Assembly: GCF_002994745.2 (NCBI RefSeq)
Contig: NC_037091.1
Span: 29,022,289-29,086,288 of the forward strand
Direction: 5' to 3'
DNA: 64,000 bases
From: Rosa chinensis
Taxonomy: Eukaryota; Streptophyta; Magnoliopsida; Rosales; Rosaceae
In this document: piece by piece, positions 35,333 through 44,985 of the stretch
How the letters are laid out: each line of letters starts with the position of its first letter
Position numbering within the stretch: position 1 is the first letter of the stretch
Program-made: the position numbers and the translations under genes
Notes under the pieces: model-generated
Told to the model about the DNA's origin: nothing
What the model saw: only the letters and a program-made list of their open reading frames with translations
Databases searched by the model: none

Positions 35333-35606
35333 TGTTGAAATAGTCAAAGTCTTGCTAAGGAAGTTAGCATGATTGTTGTTTCATTGTTTCTGTTAATAAG
35401 CCCCATTCAACGGGGTCATTTAGTTTGTTTGATTCAGTCTTTAATTAGTAAAGCCACGTTTCTAGGAGTATAAAACGTGATGGATTATATTCCCATTCCA
35501 GTACTCTTGTAAGGCTATTTAAGCCCATGATTGTTTTGAACTGAATAAGACATTTTCTCTAAAGAATTTGAGTGTGTGTGAAATACTTAGAGTTTAAGTC
35601 TTCACA
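35333..35606 (+). repeat. 5' LTR of the copia element
   Basis: TGTTGAAATAGTC...GTCTTCACA, 274 bp, with a TATA-like GTATAAAACG at about 35470 and the usual TG...CA ends. Preceded by AGCTC, the target duplication. Confidence 0.97.
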
Positions 35607-35609
35607 AGG

Positions 35610-35621
35610 TGGTATCAGAGC
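35610..35621 (+). promoter_or_regulatory. Primer-binding site (initiator tRNA-Met type)
   Basis: TGGTATCAGAGC, three bases after the 5' LTR end; the standard plant copia minus-strand primer site. Confidence 0.9.
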
Positions 35622-35700
35622 CCACTCAGGGGCCTGATTTTGGTACGAGAAAGGAGAGTGAGAGGAAAAGAGAAACGTGGGGTTTAGATAGAGTTTTGGG

Positions 35701-38700
35701 ATGTCGACTTCATCTCAAGACAAATTCCTTCAGGCCAGCATTCCTAGATTCGATGGTCACTACGACCATTGGTCTATGTTGATGGAAAAAATTTTGAGGT
35801 CGAAAGAGTACTGGACTCTTGTGGAGGAAGGACTTCCGGTGTTGCAACCTGGAGGAGTGGCGGCTGTGACTGAGGCACAGCGTAAGGCATTAGAAGATGC
35901 AAAACTCAAGGATTTGAAGATCAAGAACTTTCTCTTTCAAGCGATTGATTGGGAAATTATGGAGACAGTCTTGGACAGAAGCACAGCCAAAGCAATCTGG
36001 GATTCAATGAAGCAAAAATATCAGGGGTCTACAAGAGTGAGAAGGGCTCAATTGCAGGCTTTGCGAAGGGAGTTTGAGGTTTTGCAGATGAAGGAAGGAG
36101 AAGGGGTTGATGCTTATTTTGCGCGCACCCTGGCGATAGCTAACAAGATGAAGATGCATGGTGAGACTCTGACCCAAGTTGTCATCATTGAAAAGATATT
36201 GCGATCATTGACCTCAAAGTGGGATTATGTGGTGTGTTCTGTGGAGGAGTCGAATGACTTGGATCGACTCACTATTGATGAGCTGCAAGGGAGTCTTCTT
36301 GTACACGAACAGAGGATGAGAGGTCATGATCGTGGTGGTGAAGAACAAGCATTAAAGGTGTCTTTTGAGGATAGAGTTGGTGGTAGAGGAAGAGGACGTA
36401 CAACCTTCAGGGGAAGAGGACGAGGTAGAGGAAGGCAGCCTTTTAACAAAGCAATAGTGGAGTGCTACAAGTGTCACAGGCTAGGGCATTTTCAATATGA
36501 ATGCCCTAGTTGGGAGAAGAACGCCAATTATGCTGAGTTAGACGAGGAAGAAGAGCTAGTATTAATGGCACATGTCGAATCGCACAACTCAAGGAAGGAG
36601 GACGTGTGGTTTCTGGATTCGGGGTGCTCTAATCATATGTGTGGAAACAAAAAATGGTTTTCACACTTGGATGAGAGCTTTCAACAACTAGTTAAGCTCG
36701 GAGACAATACAAGGCTAGCAGTTACTGGCAAAGGCAATATAAGGCTGGAAATTGGAGGGCTTACACAAGTGATTACGGAGGTGTATTATATACCAGAGCT
36801 CAAGAACAATCTTCTTAGTATTGGCCAACTCCAGGAAAAAGGGCTCACTATCTTGATTCAAGAAGGAGAATGTAGATTGTATCATCCGAGAAGGGGACTG
36901 ATTATGCAAACACTGATGACTTTAAATCGAATGTTTGTGTTGCTAGCTTCGGTAGCGTCTGACAAAGCTCCAGAGCTTCGTCCCTTTTCCTGCTTCCAAG
37001 TTGTTACAGAAGATGTGTCACACCTTTGGCACTGCAGGTTTGGGCATTTAAATTTCAAAAGTTTGAGAACTTTGCAATATAGGAAGATGGTGAAAGGGAT
37101 GCCTGCTCTTAAAGTCCCAATCAAGTTGTGCACACATTGCCTAATCGGAAAGCAGCACCGAGAAAGTATTCCAAAGAAAAGTTCATGGAGGGCGTCGCAA
37201 AGGCTTCAGTTGGTTCACGCAGACATATGTGGTTCGATTACACCAATATCAAGTAGTGGTAAAAGGTACTTGCTTAGCTTCATTGATGACTTTAGCCAGA
37301 AAGTCTGGATTTATTATTTATGTGAAAAATCAGAAGCATTCGGAGTATTCAAGATTTTTAAACAGATTGTTGAGAAAGAAAGTGGTGATCTTATAGCATG
37401 TTTACGTACAGATAGAGGAGGGGAATTTACTTCTACTGAGTTTAACAATTTCTGTAAGAATAATGGTATTAGAAGGCAGTTAACAGTGGCTTATACGCCC
37501 CAGCAAAACGGGGTAGTTGAGCGTAGGAACAGGACCATTATGAACTCAGTTCGAAGTATGTTGTCAGAGAAGAAAGTTCCCAAGATGTTTTGGCCAGAGG
37601 CAGTTAACTAGTGTGCACATGTGATGAATAGAAGTCCAACTGTGGCAATAAAAGACAAAACACCGGAAGAGTCTTGGAGCGGTAACAAGCCGGCAGTGGA
37701 CTATATCCGTGTGTTTGGGTGTGTAGCTCATGTACATGTACCGAACAGCAAGAGAAGGAAGCTAGATGACAAGAGCATTCGTTGTGTGTTGTTTGGGGTA
37801 AGTTCTGAGTCTAAAGCTTACAGATTGTACGAGCCTATTTCCAAGCGTATTGTGGTGAGTAGAGATGTTATTTTTGAGGAGAATGAATGCTGGGATTGGG
37901 GAATGACTGTGGAAGATGTGGAACGTGATTTATTCGAATGGAGAGATGATGAGAAAGAGCCCACAGAAGGTGAAAGTAACAATGGTGGTGAAAGTAACAA
38001 TGGTGAGCAAGAGGAGGAAGACATCGAAGAAATTGATCAATCATCACCAGAACCTGCTCAAATACCATCAAGCTCGTCACCTAGAGAGCAACCTGATCGC
38101 AGAACACCTGGGTTAGGAGAGCTTTTGCTCCCGGACACCAATGAAGGGAGGACGAGGAGAACCCCGACCTGGTTAGAAGACTATGTTAGCGGAGGTGGCC
38201 TAGGTCTTTCTGAGGAGGAAGAAGAAGTTAATAATCTTGTTTTGTTTGCTGCTGCTGATCCTATTTCATTTCAAGAAGCAGTGAAGAGTGAAAAATGGTG
38301 GGAAGCTATGAGTCAAGAAATCAAGGCTATAAAAAAAATGAAACGTGGGAACTGACCACGTTGCCGGCTAGTGCAAAGAAGATTGGAGTTAAGTGGGTGT
38401 TTAAAACAAAACTTAATGAGCTCGGGGCAGTGGACAAGTACAAAGCTCGTCTTGTGGCGAAGGGATATGCACAAGAACAGGGAATTGACTACAATGAAGT
38501 GTTTGCCCCGGTTGCGAGATGGGACACGATCAGATTAGTAATCGCTCTTGCGGCACATAAGGGTTAGAGCATCTTCCAGTTAGATGTTAAGAGTGCTTTC
38601 CTTCATGGAGAGTTGCTTGAAGACGTGTACGTTGATCAGCCTCAGGGATTTGAGAAGAAAGGAGAGGAGCACAAAGTGTATCAATTGAAGAAAGCTTTAT

Positions 38701-39836
38701 ATGGCCTCAAGCAGGCTCCTAGGGCGTGGTATAGTCGCATTGAGTCCTACTTTGTGAGGGAAGGTTTTGAAAGGTGCTCTTCTGAACATACTCTTTTTAT
38801 TAAGTCTGATACGAGGGGTAGAATTCTTGTGGTTAGCCTATATGTAGATGACCTTATATTTACTGGGAATAATATGGAGATGTTCGAGAGTTTTAAAAGG
38901 TCCATGATGCATGAATTCGAAATGACCGATCTTGGGAGGATGAGATATTTCCTTGGAGTTGAAGTGTTACAGAATGAAGAGGGAATTTATATTAGTCAGA
39001 AGAAGTATGCAACTGATGTACTTGAGAGATTTGGAATGTTGAAAAGTAACTCAGTTAAGAATCCTATTGTGCCGGGGTCGAAGCTGATGAAAGATGAGAT
39101 GGGAGTAAGAGTTAATGCTACTGCTTTCAAACAGATAGTCGGTAGCCTTAGGTATCTAACGGTAACAAGGCCTGATTTAATGTTTGTTGTTGGCTTAGTT
39201 GGCAGATATATGGAAAATCCCACTGAGCTTCATCTTCAAGCTGCTAAGAGGGTGCTTCGGTATGTGAAAGGAACACTAGAGTTTGGGATATTTTACAAAA
39301 GAGGTGGAGCTGGAGATTTGATTGGCTACACGGATAGCGACTACGCAGGTGATCTCGATGACCGGAAAAGTACTTCAGGTTATGCATTTTTTCTTGGAGA
39401 TGGAGCTGTAGCTTGGTCGTCAAAGAAACAACCAATTGTGACTTTGTCTACCACTGAGGCTGAGTTCGTGGCAGCAGCTTTATGCTCATGTCAAGGGGTC
39501 TGGATGAGAAGGATTCTTGAAGTACTTGGTCATCCTCAAAGCGAGAGCACAATAGTGTACTGTGACAATGGTTCTACCATCAAACTATCAAAGAATTCTG
39601 TGCTACATGGAAGGAGCAAGCATATAGATGTGAGGTACCACTTCATTCGTGATCTAACTCGAGATGGAGTTATTAAGCTTGTTCATTGTGCAACTGAGAA
39701 TCAAACAGCTGATATCATGACTGAAGCTTTGAAGCTTGAGGAGTTTGAGAAATTTAGAAGGCAGCTTGGAGTGTGCGAAGTACCGAAGATAAACTGTTTG
39801 CAGGTTGCAAAGCAGTTTAAGGGAGGAAATTGTTGA
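35701..39836 (+). pseudogene. Copia gag-pol polyprotein, interrupted
   Basis: Domain order is gag, protease, integrase, reverse transcriptase, RNase H, the copia order. Gag starts MSTSSQDKFLQASIPRFDGH and has an RG-rich stretch and a zinc knuckle (CYKCHRLGHFQYEC). Protease has WFLDSGCSNHMCG. Integrase has HLWHCRFGH...CTHCLIGK and catalytic segments VHADICG and LRTDRGGEF. Reverse transcriptase has YVDDLIFTGNN; RNase H has GYTDSDYAGDLDDRKSTSGY. Breaks are TAG at 37609-37611 where Trp is expected in the integrase, a one-base contraction of an A-run at 38331-38338 that shifts frame, and TAG near 38564 at another expected Trp. Both nonsense codons fit single G-to-A changes. Confidence 0.95.
39821..39829 (+). 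promoter_or_regulatory. Polypurine tract of the copia element
   Basis: GGGAGGAAA, one base before the 3' LTR; primer site for plus-strand DNA synthesis. Confidence 0.8.
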
Positions 39837-40103
39837 AGTAGTCAAAGTCTTGCTAAGGAAGTTAGCATGATTGTTGTTTCATTGTTTCTGTTAATAAGCC
39901 CCATTCAACGGGGTCATTTAGTTTGTTTGATTCAGTCTTTAATTAGTAAGCCACGTTTCTAGGAGTATAAAACGTGATGGATTATATTCCCATTCCAGTA
40001 CTCTTGTAAGGCTATTTAAGCCCATGATTGTTTTGAACTGAATAAGACATTTTCTCTAAAGAATTTGAGTGTGTGTGAAATACTTAGAGTTTAAGTCTTC
40101 ACA
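39831..40103 (+). repeat. 3' LTR of the copia element
   Basis: 273 bp, nearly identical to 35333-35606 (one substitution at the eighth base, one missing A in the TAGTAAAGCC segment). Followed by AGCTC. Confidence 0.97.
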
Positions 40104-40567
40104 AGCTCAAAGCTATTTCTGACAAAAAAAAGTTTATGGGGTTTTGCCGTTTAAATTTGTTGGTAGGGGTGTATGGAACTTTGAAACCCAAACAACATCA
40201 CCATAATTCATCAAATTATATTCTCAGTCAGCTTCTCTATGTGGGATCATTTCTAGATTTTCATTCTTTTATTGACGTTACAAAAAAAAAATCAAAGCAA
40301 GAGGAAGACGAGGGGAAATTAAGTTTATTTTCTCCCCAAAAAATCTTGGCATCCAATCAAGAAATGTCAATAAACGAAACAAAAACCACATAATTTCTTC
40401 AAGTTGAAGACTACTACTGTTCATAGAGGTAAGAAGAGATTTTTTTTTTCTCATTTTTTGTGTCTTTATTGGTAATTTAACATGAGTTGACAAAGTCAAC
40501 TATCACGTGAAAAAAAAAAAAAAAAAAAGTCTAAATCCTAATTTTAGAGGTTTGAATAGAACCTCTC

Positions 40568-40938
40568 ATTAGATAAATCATAAACCTTCTTTTGAACACA
40601 GAAAGAAGAGATAAGGTGAAAGAAGATCCTCTTGTCTGAAACTCCGAAGTAGTCGGAAATTAACTATCAACTTACCTTTTCATAAAATCCATGAAGAGAT
40701 CGACCGTACTCATCGCATAGCCAAATTCACCCAATTTTCAGTATAACCAAGACACATAATCAGCCTATCATAAGCTCATCAACTCTATGGCTTGGAATTA
40801 TAAGTCTATCATAATTAAGCCTTAATTGTGAAACTGGTCCATTCAATGAAAAAAAAAAGAAAAAAAAGTGAATTGTATCGATCATGGGAATTGGGAAAGC
40901 TTAAATGACATGGTGAGTTGTAAAATTGAAATCCATCC
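40568..40938. other. Spacer up to the duplication junction
   Basis: No gene recognised; A-runs near 40850-40867. The base before 40939 marks the left end of duplication copy B, so the novel junction of the duplication lies here. Confidence 0.45.
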
Positions 40939-41000
40939 TTTGGGTGCCCTAACCACTGGCCCTCCTTTCTTTTTCTCATCTCAACTGTTTTATAGTTATA

Positions 41001-41477
41001 TGTTAAAAACCATATACATGCTCACAATATATGCACACAATCATAAAAGGGATTAAGGCTTACCTTCAGCAATCACTGGCATGGATTCCATCTTATGCTA
41101 CAAACACGAACACTGAATATGGCCTTCTGTTACTTACCAACTTGCTTCTCAATGGACAGAACAATATGCAAAACGTCGGTAGTAATCAGGGACCAATTCA
41201 TCTTTTATATAGGAGACTTAACCCTCAAGAAGCTTCCCATTAAAGCTATCCATATCAGTTTAGGTTTCCTAGTTAGATTCTTAATGTAACACTTCATTGT
41301 AATCTTTCTTGCAGACTAAGAATAGGATTACTTACCTTAATGAATAGATACACTGCTTCATTAAGTTACAAGTATTGATTTACTGTTTGTATCCATGTTA
41401 AACTAGGATTGATATTAAGCTAATCATCAATTACTTTATGATGATATATATGTGTTATGTCCATATTTGATCTTACA
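41001..41477. mobile_element. Solo LTR, 477 bp, with 5 bp target duplication
   Basis: TGTTAAAAACC...GATCTTACA between TTATA (40996-41000) and TTATA (41478-41482). Copy A has the empty site with one TTATA near 16965, so the insertion followed the duplication. On the minus strand a TATAAAAGATG lies near 41210, so the LTR may be in minus orientation. No coding content. Confidence 0.92.
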
Positions 41478-41519
41478 TTATATACTTGCAGAAATCTAAT
41501 GCTTTTCTTACCCATGCAG

Positions 41520-41944
41520 GAGCCTGTGAAGGTTCACTTGCCTGTTCAATATGTCATGTGATTTTAATGGTACATTGTAACCATTTATCCTTATAAAATT
41601 CTTCTTTTGAGCTTCATTTGCTTTTCTTTGAACTGAGAAGCCAACTGCAAAATCATATTTTAGGACGTGGAATATTACAACAAATTAGAAGACCCAACTG
41701 ATGAGGAAAATGATATGTTGGACTTGGCATTTGGACTTACAGAAACGTAGGTTGACGAAGTTTAAGGTCCAATTTTCTTGCATTCGATCCACACAGTTCA
41801 GACTAAAATTTATATTTGCCATGTTGTAGGTCTCGTCTGGGTTGCCAAGTCATTGCAAGCCCTGAACTTGATGGAGTTCGTTTAGCTATTCCTGCTGCCA
41901 CCCGAAATTTTGCTGTTGATGGCTATGTACCAAAACCACACTAG
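41520..41944 (+). pseudogene. Truncated mitochondrial ferredoxin copy (exons 5-7 only)
   Basis: Exons 41520-41569, 41664-41746 and 41830-41944 match exons 5-7 of the gene at 15434-17424, with splice sites and stop intact. The start codon, transit peptide and first four exons are absent because the duplication begins inside intron 4, and an LTR sits just upstream. One exon change is visible: the Thr of CSTC is Ile here (CSIC). It cannot encode a working ferredoxin alone. Confidence 0.93.
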
Positions 41945-43022
41945 AGATATAGGACAGTTCAGGAAGAGTTGGTTAGGGATGTAACTCGATCGGTATTTAT
42001 CCCATTTTTGTAGCTTCTCTCATTTTATTGGCCCAAAGCACCAATTGAGTTTAACCTTCGTTCTTTTAGCGGCTACTGCTATCATTATGGCTGCTATTTT
42101 TATAAGTGCAGTAGTTAGATAATTTATACCATATTGAAGAGGCTTTGTTATCTCTTTTTGTCCGACCATTATGTCGTTTTTGAAGAATATTGTTGTTATG
42201 CACAAATAAACAAATAACACATTCTTTCTCTCCACAATAATTTTTATGTAGCTCACCATTATTAGAAAAGATGTTGGACAGAAGCAAGAAATACCATAAC
42301 ATGACCATCGTCTTCCTTCATTAGTTTTATAATACTTGTGTTTGATGCCTCTTAAGTTGGATTATAAATTGTCTCTTTTGCTGTTGTAAGATGCTGGTTG
42401 GCAAAGTTTTTGCTGTCGTAATCTGTCGGTTCTTCTATTCCCTTTATGTCAATAAGGAGTTCCGTAAAACTTCTCAGATTTACCCCATCAATCCTAGATG
42501 TTCGTAAACCTAGCAGAGCTTGAAACCAAAGGAGACTCTTGATATTATTTGTAGGCTCAGATTACTTGGTCGTCAAGCAAGCAATCTATTAGAAATATCC
42601 TCATATTCTTCCTCGTTATGTTGAGATTCATTCCTTGATCAGTTTTGAACATTGCACCATACATAATCCAACGCTCGGTTCAAGCAAACAAATTATTAAC
42701 CCTGACGTTGGCTAAATTAAATCACATATATTGTCCCATATCTTACCAGAAAAAGAATATTTTGAGCTCAAACGTTACTCCAACTCTGGAGATTCAACCC
42801 GACTCACTCCTTCTTTCTGATTGAAAAGGCATACATTCCCTCCTTGGCCATTTTTGTCCGGGGAGCAAAACCTTGACGGTCCCTCTACACCACCCCAATT
42901 CTTAGCTGCAAACCCTAATTTCTTAGTGTCATGCCACAATCCAACCCTGAAGAGAAAATTCATCTTCTCCGGTGCAAAGATTGAAGCTTGTCTATAAGGA
43001 GCTGCAAATTCAAAAATCCCCC

Positions 43023-43457
43023 AAAAAAGCTAATGGTAATAAAATTACCAAATTCTGGCCAATCCACCAATGTTTAGACCAATGGTTTATCAAACTGAAT
43101 CCTGATTATGAACATTTTTGGAGATATCGGAATTTATGATCTTTCTCTGATATCAGAGGTGATAGTAACATGATTTTGAAATCCCTGCCGGATCAGCTAG
43201 TGTCACCTTGTTAGATATCCTAGCTGTTTCGTTTTCCAATTCATTTCCCTTCTTGCTTCCCAGAAAAATATGGAAACATCTCCTTTGCTTAAATTTATAG
43301 GCAAACCAAAAGACCAAATTAAGGTTGATATCGGTTATTCTTTAACGTTTTACTACAAAAGGATTGCAAGCCACATTAGCATTTTAAACAGATATATTTG
43401 ACGATGGACAAGCATTTCTAACACATATATTTGACTATGCATAAACATTTTAATAAC
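43023..43457. other. Spacer between the duplication block and the Pack-MULE
   Basis: No gene recognised. Weak coding-like text (LKSLPDQLVSPC near 43170) may be transposon-derived. This stretch has no counterpart in copy A. Confidence 0.35.
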
Positions 43458-44832
43458 GGGATCTTGACCAAAAGCACCAAAATTAGCTAAAATTAGCCCA
43501 CTTACCCCAGCAACAAATTTTTATTCTCATTTACCCTGTTCCAAGCAAACTGACAGTTTTGCCCTTGATATAATTAACAAACTACATTTTATGCCACTCA
43601 ACTCTCCAGCACGACTCTCTCTCTCTCCCCGATGGCGTCGAACTCCGGCATCACGACCTTGGACGACATGCAGCGATGGCGTCCAAGCCTGAAGCTCCGG
43701 TCGGAGCTACCGGAGTCGAACTTAGTCTTTCTCTCTCTCTCTCTCCCCCAGTCGCTCCCTCCTCGTCGGAGTCGGAAAGACGACACCTCCCCCATCGAGC
43801 CAGACTCCCTCGCCAATCCCGACTCTTCCTCCTCCAGCCACCGCTTCTCCGTTGACCACAGCTCCGAATTCGAAGTCGACGACTTCTTCACCGACGATGA
43901 CTGCGATTTGCCGAACACCTCGAACTACAGGTCCACTAGTAGCATCTGGGACCTCGATCTCATCCCCTCCGATGCAGTGATTGACCTCCGCAACATCGCC
44001 GACCGGATGATCACCGAGATTGGAGAAGCTTCCGGGGACGCCTTGCCGAAAGCCGAGATTGGCGTCTTGGACTGACCGGATATTCAAGGCAGGGAGAGAG
44101 AATTTCGATTTGTTGAATTGGTTGCCCAAATCAGATTTTTTTTTTTTTTTTTTTTTAAGTAATGGGGCAGAGGGAAAGAAAAAAAAGTTTTGAATGTCTA
44201 TTGAGGGGCAATTGGAGAGCAATAAACGTTTTTAAATTGATATAATCTCTTCGTTTTTTGCTTTAATTAAAGTTTTATTTGTCTAATTTTAGAAAGATTA
44301 GTTCTCATTCCGACGACCGAAAATTCTATTAGGGGGCAATACATGACTGATAAACGTCTATTAGGGGCAATAGACTATTGGGGTAATAGACGTCTATTGG
44401 GGGGCAATAGACCTCTATTGCCCCCTAATTCTATTGCCCCCTAATATAGGGGGGCAATAGATGTCAATTGAGGGCAAAAAAACTTTCCGGTGAGATTTTC
44501 TGAAAATTTCTGTGGACGGCGACAGTTGACCAGACTCCGGCAGCCGGTGACCGAAATCCGGCCAAAGTTGGCTGAATTCCGGCTGCCAGTGACGGAGCTC
44601 CGACGAAGTCTTCTATGGTTTCTCTCTCTTCCATTTTTTTTTTCTCTCTCTCTAAGTAACAAAGGGTAAGGGTAAAATGGTATTAAAAAAAATTAAAAAA
44701 CAAAAAAAAAAAATCTTAATGGGGTATTAAAGAAGATTTCCTTAGAGTGTTTTGAGTAAGAGGAAATTAAAAAAACTTAATGGGGTAAGTGGGAAAAAAA
44801 TATCTAAAAATGGGGTAAATGGACATAATCCC
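43458..44832. mobile_element. Pack-MULE with 10 bp target duplication
   Basis: Left end GGGATCTTGACCAAAAGCAC, right end (complement) GGGATTATGTCCATTTACCC, each followed by a CCCACTTACCCCA-like block. A perfect 10 bp repeat TTTTAATAAC flanks it (43448-43457, 44833-44842), typical of Mutator-like elements. Inside are an EXO70-like coding fragment (43632-44075), a poly(T) run, alternating direct and inverted TATTGCCCCCTA/TAGGGGGCAATA words (44330-44465), and GTGACCGAAATCCGGC repeats like those at 30517-30605. It lies 3' of the dsRNA-binding-motif gene's last exon. Confidence 0.88.
43632..44075 (+). pseudogene. Captured EXO70 exocyst-subunit fragment
   Basis: 147-codon frame starting MASNSGITTLDDMQRW. 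A Ser/Asp-rich acidic part (SSEFEVDDFFTDDD) leads to IWDLDLIPSDAVIDLRNIADRMI, which is the EXO70 signature around DLIPSDA..DLR.IA.RMI in plant exocyst subunits. After RMI the family sequence is lost (TEIGEASGD, then stop), so only a segment near the N-terminal third of an EXO70 is present. CT-rich sequence precedes the ATG like a captured leader. It is not a functional exocyst protein; whether it is transcribed is unknown. Confidence 0.6.
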
Positions 44833-44842
44833 TTTTAATAAC

Positions 44843-44985
44843 TGCACATGAGGAATAAGCGTTAGCATTTTTCATCTACACAGAATGGTATAATGAGTTC
44901 TACTTCCTTTTGAGTCTTCTTTTCCTTGAGTTTACTGAAGCCAAACAATGTCCCAGGGTGCTTTGACTCTGCGAACTCACTATTT
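44843..44985 (-). other. 3' flank of the dsRNA-binding-motif gene
   Basis: Between the Pack-MULE target duplication and the stop codon at 44986-44988 only ~140 bp remain, so the insertion lies in or just beyond the gene's 3' untranslated region. Confidence 0.5.

Larger units (their letters stand above)
35333..40103 (+). mobile_element. Ty1/copia LTR retrotransposon, complete but broken
   Basis: 4.77 kb with both LTRs (35333-35606, 39831-40103) and a 5 bp target duplication AGCTC (35328-35332, 40104-40108). The primer-binding site TGGTATCAGAGC at 35610-35621 is complementary to initiator tRNA-Met. A purine tract GGGAGGAAA at 39821-39829 precedes the 3' LTR. By eye the LTRs differ by one substitution and one 1-bp indel, so the insertion is recent. 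The coding region has two nonsense codons and one frameshift, so the copy cannot make its own full polyprotein. Confidence 0.95.
34651..40567. mobile_element. Mutator-like element split by a copia insertion
   Basis: Left end GGGAGCTTCTATTCATACCT and right end, reverse-complemented, GAGAGGTTCTATTCAAACCT, are of the same TIR family as 12876-13799. Flanks are ATTGGATAA (34642-34650) and ATTAGATAA (40568-40576), a 9 bp duplication with one mismatch. Without the nested copia element (35333-40103 plus 5 bp) it is about 1.14 kb. It carries a minus-strand gene fragment at 34981-35327. The right inner part (40109-40500) has no recognisable content apart from an A-run near 40511. Confidence 0.8.
40939..43022. 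repeat. Segmental duplication copy B (left part)
   Basis: Corresponds to 16901-18426 plus 20359-20435 of copy A. It starts inside ferredoxin intron 4 at TTTGGGTGCCC. It lacks the LTR present in A at 18427 but has its own LTR at 41001-41477. Confidence 0.92.

Noticed and set aside
43722..44222. 166-codon minus-strand frame opposite the EXO70-like fragment.
   Set aside because: Mirror of the coding strand; the plus strand carries the recognisable signature.
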